From positions 488,496 to 552,495 of the forward strand of contig NZ_VFPD01000002.1 in NCBI RefSeq assembly GCF_006716485.1: a stretch of 64,000 nt of DNA, given 5' to 3'. A model generated the notes under the pieces. It did not search any database, was not told the DNA's origin, and worked only from the letters and a program-made list of their open reading frames with translations. Below, one piece after another: positions 50,836 to 59,403 of the stretch. A program made the position numbers and the translations under genes. The first letter of the stretch is position 1; each line of letters opens with the position of its first letter. Source of the DNA: Chryseobacterium aquifrigidense (GTDB lineage Bacteria; Bacteroidota; Bacteroidia; Flavobacteriales; Weeksellaceae).

Positions 50836-51138
50836 AGGGGGATATTTTATGAAGCAAATATAAAAAATTATTAACGTTAAATTAAAGATTTTGAGATATA
50901 TTTAATGAAAGTAACGTATTGGTTTTAAATATTGTATTTTCTTGTTTGGGTTATATTATGTAGAGATCGTAAAGATATTGGTGCTTTTGATGAATATTTA
51001 AGGTTTAATTCTTTTATAAATTTTTAAAAAACAGCTATAAAACAAAAATCAGAATAGAAAACGTTCTATTCTGATTTTAAGTATTTCGAATTCTTATTTT
51101 TTTTGTGCCAGATTTCAAATAATCTGATAAACAATAAG
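50836..51138. other. gene-free interval
   Basis: About 300 bp of AT-rich DNA. It holds the promoter region of the TPR-like gene at one end and the MFS gene terminator (51044-51078) at the other. No ORF or RNA gene is supported. Confidence 0.6.
51040..51078 (-). terminator. intrinsic terminator of the MFS gene
   Basis: A perfect 15-bp stem (51045-51059 with 51064-51078), AACG loop and T-rich minus-strand tail. Confidence 0.9.
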
Positions 51139-52380
51139 TTAATATTGCATCTTTCTCAGTTTAGGATTGGTGCTTCCCACAAGAAGGGCTACTAAAACGG
51201 TCATACAACCTCCGAACACCACAGAGCGCACAACTCCCAGTAGTTTGGCCATGAGTCCACTTTCAAACTGCCCCATTTCATTGCTGGACATAATGAAAAT
51301 TGAATTCACACTCAGAACGCGTCCCCTGATGTGATCCGGTGTTTTTAACTGTACAATGGTACCCCTGATAACCACTGAAATTCCATCAAGCATTCCGCTC
51401 ATTACCAGGAACATAAAAGATAACCAGTATAGTTTTGATAGACCGAACCCAATAATGCACAGTCCGAATCCGGTAACAACAACAAGAAGTATTTTCCCCT
51501 GATTTTTTCGAAGAGGAACAATAGATAATAGAGTAATAATACACATGGAACCAATATCCGAAGCTGCATTCAGTAAGCCGAAACCTTCAGCTCCTGACTT
51601 TAGGATATCCGTTGCGAATACAGGAATCATGGCTACTGCTCCCCCAAAAAGTACCGCAAACATATCAAGACACAGCGCTCCCAGGATCTCCTTCGTTTTA
51701 AAAATATAAGAAATTCCTTCGCGCATACTTTCTACTACATTTACCGTTTCCTTTTTGTATTCTGAATGCTGTTTGTGAAGCTGCCAGAAAAATAATGAAG
51801 CCACAAATATGAGTGCTAAAATAGCAACCAAGGTCCATTTTACACCGATAAATCCAATAAGAACACCTCCAATAGCATGTCCGCAAACAGAAGATATCAG
51901 GAAAGTAGCCTGGTTCAGGGTTACGGCATTCGGAAGGTTTTCCTTCTTTACGATTTTAGGAATCATGGAAGGAACAATAGGCCCGATAAAGGCTCTTGCT
52001 ATCCCAGTGAAAAAGATAACCCCATAAATATAATAGGTAATCTGATGGCCCGTAAAGTGCATTTCTACATCAAGGAACGCGGGAATCAACAGAAGGCCGA
52101 TCAGGAAAATATAAGCATAATTACAAATAAGAAGCAGCCTCTTTTTTTCATTCATATCAATAACATGTCCGGCATACAGCGCACAGCTTACAGCAGGAAT
52201 AACCTCTGAAAGTCCGATAAGACCTATTGAAAAGGGATCTTTCGTTAATTGATACACCCACCATCCCAATAAAGTGGCAAGCATTCTGAAAGCTAAAACA
52301 ATAAAAAATCTCCCGGTGAGAAGATTTCTGAACTCAACATTTTGTAATGTTTGTAATGGGGTAAAGGAAATCATGAACAA
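51139..52380 (-). CDS. MFS exporter, EntS-like group
   Basis: A 413-residue inner-membrane protein with about 12 hydrophobic helices. It belongs to the MFS_3-type group (EntS-like, enterobactin and drug exporters). The N-terminal FRNLLTGRFFIVLAFRMLATLLGWWVYQLT is a characteristic start of this group, and the loop between helices 2 and 3 carries GHVIDMNEKKRLL in place of the G-x-x-x-D-R-x-x-R-R motif. Substrate is unknown. No siderophore genes are adjacent. It is a single gene. Several plus-strand frames across it are shadows. Confidence 0.88.
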   Translation of the reverse strand: MFMISFTPLQTLQNVEFRNLLTGRFFIVLAFRMLATLLGWWVYQLTKDPFSIGLIGLSEVIPAVSCALYAGHVIDMNEKKRLLLICNYAYIFLIGLLLIPAFLDVEMHFTGHQITYYIYGVIFFTGIARAFIGPIVPSMIPKIVKKENLPNAVTLNQATFLISSVCGHAIGGVLIGFIGVKWTLVAILALIFVASLFFWQLHKQHSEYKKETVNVVESMREGISYIFKTKEILGALCLDMFAVLFGGAVAMIPVFATDILKSGAEGFGLLNAASDIGSMCIITLLSIVPLRKNQGKILLVVVTGFGLCIIGFGLSKLYWLSFMFLVMSGMLDGISVVIRGTIVQLKTPDHIRGRVLSVNSIFIMSSNEMGQFESGLMAKLLGVVRSVVFGGCMTVLVALLVGSTNPKLRKMQY

Positions 52381-52466
52381 AAATAGCCCTAAAAATTTAT
52401 TTAAGGCTATTCATATGACAATTTCTGAAAGATATATTAAATATATTTCAAAAGATAAAATCTATT

Positions 52467-52829
52467 TTAGTCAGCTCTGGAAGAACTTAATACGATAGCT
52501 GCAACACCTGCTGCTCCGATAATTGTTGCTCCTGCAGCAATTCTTGCTTTTCTTCGGTCTTTTACAGCCGCTACATTGGCTTTGGGAATAATCACTTCTG
52601 TACTGTCTTTTTTACCGGCTGTACCTACAATATTTTCACCCACCACGTTTCTGAATAAGATGGTCTGCTTCGGAGAGCCATCTCTCATAGTTACTTTATA
52701 TACTTTTCCGGCTTCAAGATTAGAGTAATTGTTTTTTGAAATATCTTCGCTGTATTTTGTAGTAGCACAAGATGTAATAACAAATAAAGATGTTAGTAAA
52801 GACGATTTCAACAGTACAGATGCTTTCAT
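52467..52829 (-). CDS. small lipoprotein of unknown function
   Basis: A 120-residue protein whose signal peptide ends in a lipobox with Cys21 (VITSC-ATTKY). The middle carries a beta-rich GKVYKVTMRDGSPKQTILFRNVVGENIVGT segment, as in small SH3-like or LSm-like beta barrels. The C-terminus has a Gly/Ala/Ile-rich hydrophobic stretch (IAAGATIIGAAGVAAIVLSS), which could insert in a membrane. No family recognised. It stands between the MFS and GH3 genes on the same strand. Confidence 0.65.
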   Translation of the reverse strand: MKASVLLKSSLLTSLFVITSCATTKYSEDISKNNYSNLEAGKVYKVTMRDGSPKQTILFRNVVGENIVGTAGKKDSTEVIIPKANVAAVKDRRKARIAAGATIIGAAGVAAIVLSSSRAD

Positions 52830-52898
52830 TATTTTCTTTTAGTTTTTCAAATTTATAATTTTTTTCGAATATACGTTTTTGGAATTGAAAAAATATGA

Positions 52899-54398
52899 TT
52901 AAAGTTTGTAAATTTCTAAGAGATTTGCAGTCTTTCTGTCATTAGCCAATCTTGGCGTCTTGTTTTGACCTCCCAGTTTTCCCTGGGATTTCGCATATTC
53001 ATGAAAGGCATTTTTTGTAAGTCTGGTGATTTGCAGTTTCTGCAAAATATTTCCCGAAATCAAATCATCATAGTAAGTGTTTCTTGCCCGAAGCTGTTGA
53101 TCCAGTTCATTTCTGAATACTTCTAAATCCTCGGGTTCTTTTTCAAATTCAATCAGCCATTCGTGATATGGAAGTCCTTCAGCCGGATTTACCTGTGGAG
53201 CAAGGTGGAATTCTGTAATCTGTGCGGAATATTTTTCAAGCGTTGCTTTCATTGCTTCTTCCACTTCAATGGCAATCACATGCTCTCCAAATGCAGAGGT
53301 AAAATGCTTTGTTCTTCCGCTTACCAAAACCCTGTATGGATCTTTGCTGATAAATCTTACGACATCCCCTATAGAATACGCCCATAAACCGGAATTGGTG
53401 GTAAGAATCAATGCGTAATCTTTATGAAGTTCAATTTCTTTTAACGTTAATCTTCTCGCTCCAGGTTTGCCATACTCTTCCAAAGGAATAAATTCATAGA
53501 AAATTCCATGATTGGTCAATAGCAGTAATCCTTCTCTGGTATAATCATCCTGGAAGGCAAAAAAACCTTCAGAAGCAGGAAAAGTCTGAACAATATCTAC
53601 CTTTCCACCCAATAACTCTTCCATTTTGTCACGATAAGGCTCATAGTTGACGCCTCCGGTAACAATAAGCTGAAGATTCGGGAAAAGCTGTTTGATCTTT
53701 TTACCATGTTTTTCTGTCAGCTTCTCAAAATACATAATAAGCCATGGTGGGATTCCAGAGATGAGCGTCATATTCTCATGTTCAGTTTCCTCAATAATTT
53801 TATCTACTTTGGCTTCCCAGTCTTCCATAATATTGGTTTCCCAACTTGGAAGGCGATTTTTCTGAAGATAATTTGGAATATGGTGTGCCACAATGCCGGA
53901 AAGTCTTCCTGTTTTTATTCCAAATACCTCTTCCAGTTCCGGGCTGCCCTGAAGGAAAATCATTTTTCCATTCACGAAATCAGCGTTATTCTTTTTGCTG
54001 ATATAATGAAACAGTGCACTTTGAGCTCCCGCAATCTGAAATGGCATTCCTTCTTTGGAAATCGGAATGTATTTAGATCCGGAAGTGGTTCCCGATGTTT
54101 TGGCAAAATATTCGGGAGTATCCGTCCATAGAATATTGGCCTGTCCTTTTTTTACCCTTTCAATATAAGGTTTCAGATCTTCATAATCGGCCACAGGAAC
54201 TCTGTCCTGAAATTCCTTTACAGTATGAATGTTTTCAAAATCATGTTCCCGCCCAAAAAGTGTTTTTTGAGCTGTGTTTACAAGAGAAAGAAGTAAGTCC
54301 TCTTGGTTCTTTTCAGCATTTTTTTTGAAATCCTCCGCTTTTTGAACATGTTTCTTTGCCCAGATCAGCGCTGCATTTTTCTTGAAGAAGTTTAACAT
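52899..54398 (-). CDS. GH3 family protein (acyl-acid amido synthetase fold)
   Basis: A 499-residue protein of the GH3 auxin-responsive promoter family. In plants, GH3 enzymes adenylate and conjugate jasmonate or auxin to amino acids; the bacterial members have unknown substrates. The ATP-binding FAKTSGTTSGSKYIPIS motif (~103-119), VTGGVNYEPYRDKM and FPASEGFFAFQ (AMP-binding, ~275), YSIGDVVRF (~339) and SGRTKHFTSAFGEHV (~356) are all intact. Length fits the family. No tailoring partner gene is near. The N-terminus (MLNFFKKNAALIWAK) begins at the only suitable ATG. Confidence 0.88.
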   Translation of the reverse strand: MLNFFKKNAALIWAKKHVQKAEDFKKNAEKNQEDLLLSLVNTAQKTLFGREHDFENIHTVKEFQDRVPVADYEDLKPYIERVKKGQANILWTDTPEYFAKTSGTTSGSKYIPISKEGMPFQIAGAQSALFHYISKKNNADFVNGKMIFLQGSPELEEVFGIKTGRLSGIVAHHIPNYLQKNRLPSWETNIMEDWEAKVDKIIEETEHENMTLISGIPPWLIMYFEKLTEKHGKKIKQLFPNLQLIVTGGVNYEPYRDKMEELLGGKVDIVQTFPASEGFFAFQDDYTREGLLLLTNHGIFYEFIPLEEYGKPGARRLTLKEIELHKDYALILTTNSGLWAYSIGDVVRFISKDPYRVLVSGRTKHFTSAFGEHVIAIEVEEAMKATLEKYSAQITEFHLAPQVNPAEGLPYHEWLIEFEKEPEDLEVFRNELDQQLRARNTYYDDLISGNILQKLQITRLTKNAFHEYAKSQGKLGGQNKTPRLANDRKTANLLEIYKL

Positions 54399-54455
54399 GG
54401 GTCAAATTTATAAATAAGTAAAGAATCTGGAATCATTTTTTACAAAGCTTCACAT

Positions 54456-54485
54456 AAAAAAAACCAATGGAACACGTTCCACCGG
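54456..54485 (-). terminator. intrinsic terminator of the Lys/Ala/Pro-rich protein gene
   Basis: CCAATGGAAC/GTTCCACCGG stem (54464-54473 with 54476-54485, two wobble pairs on one strand), then eight T on the minus strand. Confidence 0.8.
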
Positions 54486-54534
54486 CTTTTCGAAATTTGA
54501 TTATGAAAATAACAACTATATGTTGATGTTATGC

Positions 54535-54831
54535 TTATTTATTTGCTTTGTACCTTTTGTCTGGAGTACCGTCTTTTTTCAGGTGTTTGTTTTCTTTATA
54601 TCTCTTATCCGGAGTGCCGTCTTTTTTCATTTTGGCAGCCGGTTGTGCAGGCTTCGCTGCTTTTGCATCCACTGCCGGTTTTGCAGCTTTCACTTCAGCT
54701 GGTTTCACAGCTTTTGCTGTAGTTGCTTTTACAGGTGGATGTGCAGGAGCACCTGTAGCGGGAGCAGTCTGCTGAGCAGTAGCAAGTCCTAATCCCAGGA
54801 TCAAAGACATTGCAGATAAGAATTTTTTCAT
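54535..54831 (-). CDS. secreted Lys/Ala/Pro-rich repeat protein
   Basis: A 98-residue protein with a signal peptide (1-19, ends LATAQ). The mature chain is low-complexity (Ala, Pro, Lys, Thr, Val), with KPAEVKAAKPAVDAKAAKPAQPAAK-like units, and ends with two copies of K-K-D-G-T-P-D-K-R-Y-K-x-N-K. It is strongly basic. The DGTPD-K-R-Y-K repeat is known from other flavobacterial small proteins. Function is unknown. A cell-envelope or nucleic-acid-binding role would fit the charge but is not demonstrated. Plus-strand frames over it are shadows. Confidence 0.75.
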   Translation of the reverse strand: MKKFLSAMSLILGLGLATAQQTAPATGAPAHPPVKATTAKAVKPAEVKAAKPAVDAKAAKPAQPAAKMKKDGTPDKRYKENKHLKKDGTPDKRYKANK

Positions 54832-54955
54832 AAGAATTATTGTTTGTTTTTTGTTGAATAAAGATATACAAGAAGCAGGCTAAAAAATTGAGATTTTGAA
54901 ACTTAACTAAAGTTTATTAGAGCTTAAAAAAAAATTAAAACCTCTTCTATGATCA

Positions 54956-54990
54956 TGAAAAAGCCTGTCTCCGGATAGGGAAACAGGCTT
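54956..54990 (-). terminator. intrinsic terminator of the small lipoprotein gene
   Basis: AAGCCTGT/ACAGGCTT outer stem (54961-54968 with 54983-54990) with inner pairs, then a short T-run on the minus strand (54960-54956). It lies 24 bp past the stop. Confidence 0.75.
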
Positions 54991-55013
54991 GAATAATATA
55001 TAAATAGACATGG

Positions 55014-55409
55014 CTAGCGCGTACAGTTCGCTGTCCACGTTTTGCCATCTTTAACATACAGGATTTTTAGAACATTGTTATCAATTCTGATATAAGAGGT
55101 TGCTGTAGAACCAATCATAACCAGCGTATGATCTCCTTCCTGATTAAATTCTATCCCGTTAAGATCCGGAATGCTGTTGGAGAACGCAAAATTATATTTG
55201 GTGCCGCTGGCAATCTTCGTTACAAATACACTTCCGTTGTCCGTGCTGATATTGGTAGAGCCTCCATCATTATAAGAAACCTTTCCTTTGTAGGTTCCCG
55301 CAAAAAATTCATTGTTTACAGGGTCGTCATCTTTGCTGCACGACGAAAAAGATAATGCTGTGAATAATAACAGCATCATAACTCCTAAGATTTTAATTGC
55401 TTTTTTCAT
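55014..55409 (-). CDS. lipocalin-like small lipoprotein
   Basis: A 131-residue lipoprotein. The signal peptide ends SFSSC with Cys24, and the next residues SKDDD fit the Bacteroidota surface-export signal (Cys-Ser-Lys-Asp-Asp). The mature domain is beta-rich: GTYKGKVSYNDGG, VFVTKIASGTKYNFAFS, HTLVMIGSTATSYIRI, VLKILYVKDGKTWTANC. It looks like a small lipocalin-like or beta-sandwich domain as in many flavobacterial lipoproteins. Precise family not recognised. Single gene. Confidence 0.7.
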   Translation of the reverse strand: MKKAIKILGVMMLLLFTALSFSSCSKDDDPVNNEFFAGTYKGKVSYNDGGSTNISTDNGSVFVTKIASGTKYNFAFSNSIPDLNGIEFNQEGDHTLVMIGSTATSYIRIDNNVLKILYVKDGKTWTANCTR

Positions 55410-55590
55410 AATATAATTCTTAAATGTTTGGTTACAGATAAAAGGCCAAACACTATGCCATGAGGGAAAAGTTGAAATTTTTTTAACAAGTTATTAGATA
55501 AAATTGTAAAAAATTAAGATTTATAATGCTAAGTGCTTCATTTTAAACCCTCAGTCTTTCCGTTTTTCTGAGGAAGAGAAAAAATATCCG

Positions 55591-55598
55591 TACCTTTG
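55591..55598 (+). promoter_or_regulatory. TAnnTTTG -7 box of mfd
   Basis: TACCTTTG matches the consensus. TCTG at 55567-55570 is an imperfect -33 element at 20 bp spacing. Transcription would start near 55603, so the structured leader 55605-55648 would be at the very 5' end. Confidence 0.55.
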
Positions 55599-55604
55599 TA
55601 TATC

Positions 55605-55648
55605 ATAAACGATTTCGGAAATGTCCCGAAATCGCTTTTGTCGTTTAT
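55605..55648 (+). promoter_or_regulatory. structured 5' leader of mfd mRNA
   Basis: Perfect 9-bp stem 55610-55618 with 55626-55634. ATAAAC (55605-55610) can also pair with GTTTAT (55643-55648), closing an outer helix with a bulge. It lies between the inferred start of transcription and the ATG at 55662. A role in mRNA stability or control is inference. Confidence 0.5.
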
Positions 55649-55661
55649 ACCATTACTATTT

Positions 55662-58600
55662 ATGCAGTTAAAATCCATTAATGAAAAGTTCCTTCCAGAC
55701 CTTATGCAGAAAGAGTTTGGGAAAGAAATTTTTACCCAGTTAGAAAACAGTCAGCATCTTGCTGTAAAAGGAAGTGCCGGATCCTCAGTTTCTATTTTTG
55801 TGGCTGAGCTTTTTTTGGCTCAGAAGAAGAATATTCTTTATCTGGTAGATGATAAGGAAGACGCATTGTATGCCAATACTGAGATGGAAGATCTATTGGG
55901 TAAGGATAAGGTGCTGTATTTCCCGGCCACCCATCTTGAACCTTATCAGGTAGAAAAGACTCAGAATGCCAATCTGGTTTTAAGGACTGAAGTTCTTAAT
56001 AAAATCAATTCCGGAAGATCACCGAAAGTTATTGTGGCTTATGCGGGAGCTTTATCGGAAAAGGTTTTGAAGAAAGAAGATTTTAAAGCCATTTCCCATC
56101 ATATTAAAGTGGGAGATCAGCTGGATTTTGATTTTGTAGATGAACTGCTTAATCATTATCATTTCCAGCAGGCTGATTTCGTTTCCGAACCGGGAGAGTT
56201 TTCTGTGAGAGGAGGAATTGTAGATGTATTTTCCTATTCACATGAAAAACCGTACAGGATTACATTTTTTGGTAATGAAGTGGAACGTATTAAAACCTTT
56301 GATATCGAAACACAGCTTTCGGTAGATAAAGTAAAGGATTTTCAGCTGGTTTCCAATATGAACTTTTCAGTAACGGGAACAAGGGTTTCTTTGTTGCAGC
56401 TCTTGCCTGTAGAAAGTTTTGTGGTTTCTAAAAACGGAATGGTCGGGATGCAGAAGATCAGAACGTTCTACGAAAAATCTTTAGAAAAATATGATACATT
56501 AAGTAAAGACATTGCCCACAGGACTCCGCAGGAACTTTTTATTTCTGATCAGGAGTTTCTGTTCGATTATAAAAAATTCAAAACAGTTGATTTTGGAGGA
56601 ATAATTATTGAAGGACTGAAAGAAGTAACTGAAGTAAAAATGGAGCAGCTTCCACAGCCTTCTTTTCATAAAAACTTCGAATTGCTGATTGAAGATATCG
56701 AAGAAAAACAAAATAACGGATTCGATACCTGGATTTCCTTTTCGACAGAAAAACAGAAAGAACGACTGGAGTCTATCTTTGAAGAACTTGAACACGAGCT
56801 TCCGTTTAAAAGTTTCAAGTCTGAACTTCATGAAGGATTTGTAGATAATGGACACAAACTGCTGGTGTATACGGATCATCAGATTTTTGACCGTTACCAG
56901 AGATACAAAGCCAAAAATACCTTTGCAAAATCTGAACAGCTTACCCTGAAAGACCTGATGTCTCTGAAAATAGGGGACTATATTGCCCATATCGACCATG
57001 GAATCGGGAAGTTTATGGGATTGGTAAAAGTAAATAACGACGGGAAGATTCAGGAATGTTTCAAACTGACCTACAAAAATGGAGACTTATTATATGTAAG
57101 TATTCACTCTTTGCACAAAATATCGAAATACAACGGACCGGATGGAAGGGAGGTCGTTCTGAGTAAACTGGGATCTCCAACATGGAAATCTTTAAAACAG
57201 AAAACAAAAGCGAAGGTTAAGCAGATTGCTTTTGACCTTATTCAATTATATGCCCAGAGAAAAACGGCCAAGGGTTTTGCTTATACTCCGGATTCTTATC
57301 TGCAGAACGAACTGGAAGCCAGCTTTATTTATGAAGATACTCCGGATCAGGAGAAGGCTACCGTAGATGTAAAGAGAGATATGGAAGCTGATACGGTGAT
57401 GGACAGGCTTGTGTGTGGTGACGTAGGTTTCGGTAAAACGGAAGTGGCAATCAGGGCTGCATTTAAAGCAGCTACAGACGGTAAACAGGTTGCTGTATTG
57501 GTTCCTACAACCATTCTTGCCTTTCAGCATTACAGAAGTTTTAAAGAAAGACTTAAAGATTTTCCGGTAAATGTTGCCTATGTAAACCGATTCAGGACAG
57601 CTAAGCAGAAATCAGAGACTTTGGAAGCTCTCAAGAACGGAAAAGTAGATATCATTATTGGGACACATCAATTGGTAAGCAGTTCTGTGAAATTTAAAGA
57701 TCTTGGTTTATTGATTATTGATGAAGAACATAAATTCGGGGTTTCAGTGAAAGATAAATTGAAGACACTGAAGAATAACGTTGACACCCTTACCCTTACA
57801 GCAACTCCTATTCCTAGGACTTTACAGTTCTCGTTAATGGCTGCCAGGGATTTATCCGTTATCAAAACACCACCGCCAAACAGACAGCCAGTAGATACCC
57901 AGTTAATCGGATTTAATGAAGAAACGCTTCGTGATGCCGTTTCTTATGAGCTTCAGAGAGATGGACAGGTATACTTTATTAATAACAGAATCGAAAACCT
58001 GAAAGATATTGCAGGACTTATTCAGAGGTTGGTTCCGGATGCAAGAGTGATTACGGGACATGGGCAAATGGAAGGAAAGCAGCTTGAAAAAAATGTGCTG
58101 GATTTTATGGAAGGGAAATATGATGTTCTCGTGTCCACTACCATTGTAGAAAGTGGAGTAGATGTTCCGAATGCCAATACTATTTTTATCAATGATGCAC
58201 AAAGATTTGGAATGGCAGATCTGCATCAGATGAGAGGAAGGGTAGGGCGTAGTAACCGAAAGGCATTCTGTTATCTGATTACTCCTCCATATGATATGAT
58301 GACTTCGGATGCCAGAAAACGTTTGGAAGCAATTGAGCAGTTTTCTGATCTGGGAAGTGGTTTCCAGATTGCGATGAAAGATCTGGAGATCCGTGGTGCC
58401 GGAGATCTTTTGGGTGCTGAACAGAGTGGTTTCATAAATGAAATGGGGTTTGAAACTTATCAGAAGTTAATGCAGGAAGCTTTAGAAGAGCTGAAAGATG
58501 ATGCGGATTTTGAAAGCCTTTTTGAAAATGAAGAAGACAGACAGAAGCTTTTCAAATCTGTGAAGGATGTCAATATTGATACTGATTTAGAGCTGATGTT

Positions 58601-59030
58601 GCCGGATTCATATATTTCCAACACAGAAGAAAGATTGCTGCTGTATCAGAAAATTGCTGAAATTACTAACGAAGCGGATCTTCACCAGTTTGAACTGGAG
58701 CTGATTGACCGCTTTGGGGCATTGCCGAAAGAAGCTGTCAACCTTTTAAAGAGTGTTTCCCTGAAATGGCTTGCAGCCGACATCGGTTTTGAAAAAATTG
58801 TGATGAAGAATGGAGTGTTTTTAGGATACTTTCCGGGGAATCCTCAGGATAAGTTTTATCAGACAGACAGATTCCGACATATTATTAATTATCTGACCCG
58901 CAATCCGGCTGAAGCCCAGCTAAAAGAAAAGTCAGGAAAAGAAGGTAATCAGTTGATGATGAGGAAGGAAAGAGTGAAAAATGTAGATGAGGTTAATCTG
59001 TTGCTGAAAGCCATTATTGAACATGATTAA
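55662..59030 (+). CDS. mfd: transcription-repair coupling factor
   Basis: The start is set at the ATG at 55662 (MQLKSINEKFL), giving 1122 residues; an upstream TTG frame overlaps the promoter. Mfd removes stalled RNA polymerase at DNA lesions and recruits UvrA. UvrB-homology modules are at the N-terminus (QVEKTQNANLVLRTEVL near 110). The RNA polymerase-interacting domain includes IGDYIAHIDHGIGKFMGL (~430-450). The superfamily 2 motor has Walker A GDVGFGKTEV (~583-592), DEEH (~686-689) and motif VI QMRGRVGRS (~865). The C-terminal TRCF domain is present. All core motifs are intact and length is normal for Bacteroidota. Confidence 0.97.
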   Translation: MQLKSINEKFLPDLMQKEFGKEIFTQLENSQHLAVKGSAGSSVSIFVAELFLAQKKNILYLVDDKEDALYANTEMEDLLGKDKVLYFPATHLEPYQVEKTQNANLVLRTEVLNKINSGRSPKVIVAYAGALSEKVLKKEDFKAISHHIKVGDQLDFDFVDELLNHYHFQQADFVSEPGEFSVRGGIVDVFSYSHEKPYRITFFGNEVERIKTFDIETQLSVDKVKDFQLVSNMNFSVTGTRVSLLQLLPVESFVVSKNGMVGMQKIRTFYEKSLEKYDTLSKDIAHRTPQELFISDQEFLFDYKKFKTVDFGGIIIEGLKEVTEVKMEQLPQPSFHKNFELLIEDIEEKQNNGFDTWISFSTEKQKERLESIFEELEHELPFKSFKSELHEGFVDNGHKLLVYTDHQIFDRYQRYKAKNTFAKSEQLTLKDLMSLKIGDYIAHIDHGIGKFMGLVKVNNDGKIQECFKLTYKNGDLLYVSIHSLHKISKYNGPDGREVVLSKLGSPTWKSLKQKTKAKVKQIAFDLIQLYAQRKTAKGFAYTPDSYLQNELEASFIYEDTPDQEKATVDVKRDMEADTVMDRLVCGDVGFGKTEVAIRAAFKAATDGKQVAVLVPTTILAFQHYRSFKERLKDFPVNVAYVNRFRTAKQKSETLEALKNGKVDIIIGTHQLVSSSVKFKDLGLLIIDEEHKFGVSVKDKLKTLKNNVDTLTLTATPIPRTLQFSLMAARDLSVIKTPPPNRQPVDTQLIGFNEETLRDAVSYELQRDGQVYFINNRIENLKDIAGLIQRLVPDARVITGHGQMEGKQLEKNVLDFMEGKYDVLVSTTIVESGVDVPNANTIFINDAQRFGMADLHQMRGRVGRSNRKAFCYLITPPYDMMTSDARKRLEAIEQFSDLGSGFQIAMKDLEIRGAGDLLGAEQSGFINEMGFETYQKLMQEALEELKDDADFESLFENEEDRQKLFKSVKDVNIDTDLELMLPDSYISNTEERLLLYQKIAEITNEADLHQFELELIDRFGALPKEAVNLLKSVSLKWLAADIGFEKIVMKNGVFLGYFPGNPQDKFYQTDRFRHIINYLTRNPAEAQLKEKSGKEGNQLMMRKERVKNVDEVNLLLKAIIEHD

Positions 59031-59383
59031 ATTTTAATTCCTGTTTACTGGAAATAATATCATAAAAAATATCAGAAACATGTAAAAAACTTAATTTTTT
59101 GCACGTTTTTTTGTGATTATTATCATGTTTTTATTTTTAAATATTCCTGTTAAAGAGAATTAAGGCTGTTTTTGAGGGGTTAAAATCACTTTCTAATGAT
59201 AAAAATAATCCTGTAAACCCGCGTACAGTAAGGGTTTGAGACGCTATCTATTTTTTTTGATATATGGAAAGTGGAGTTATGTAGAAATAATTCTACTTTT
59301 GTGTGTTATTAATTCTATGCTGTAATGTGTTTATTTCTATAGGTTTATAGATGTATAACTGGAATTTTTTGGACTTCGTTGCG
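59031..59383 (+). other. gene-free interval with candidate structured RNA
   Basis: About 350 bp AT-rich. Between 59211 and 59296 it has a more GC-rich, structured patch. AAACCC (59215-59220) pairs with GGGTTT (59232-59237), and GCGT (59221-59224) pairs with ACGC (59241-59244), an H-type pseudoknot order. A GTAGAA/TTCTAC hairpin followed by TTTT (59281-59300) comes 36 bp later. No ORF is supported. Confidence 0.35.
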
Positions 59384-59391
59384 TAACTTTG
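59384..59391 (+). promoter_or_regulatory. TAnnTTTG -7 box of the QVGIGT gene set
   Basis: TAACTTTG is a consensus -7 box 12 bases before the ATG at 59404. No properly spaced TTTG is seen upstream. Confidence 0.5.
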
Positions 59392-59403
59392 CAGTCCTTA
59401 ATT

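Noticed and set aside
54520..54792. Plus-strand ORFs over the Lys/Ala/Pro-rich protein
   Set aside because: Three overlapping frames with Phe/Cys-rich low-complexity sequence. The minus-strand frame has a signal peptide, repeats and its own terminator.
55596..55661. N-terminal extension of Mfd from a TTG
   Set aside because: It begins inside the -7 promoter box and the leader hairpin. ATG at 55662 fits the family.
59389..59403. TTG start for the first QVGIGT protein
   Set aside because: The TTG is part of the TAACTTTG promoter box. ATG at 59404 gives a proper signal peptide.
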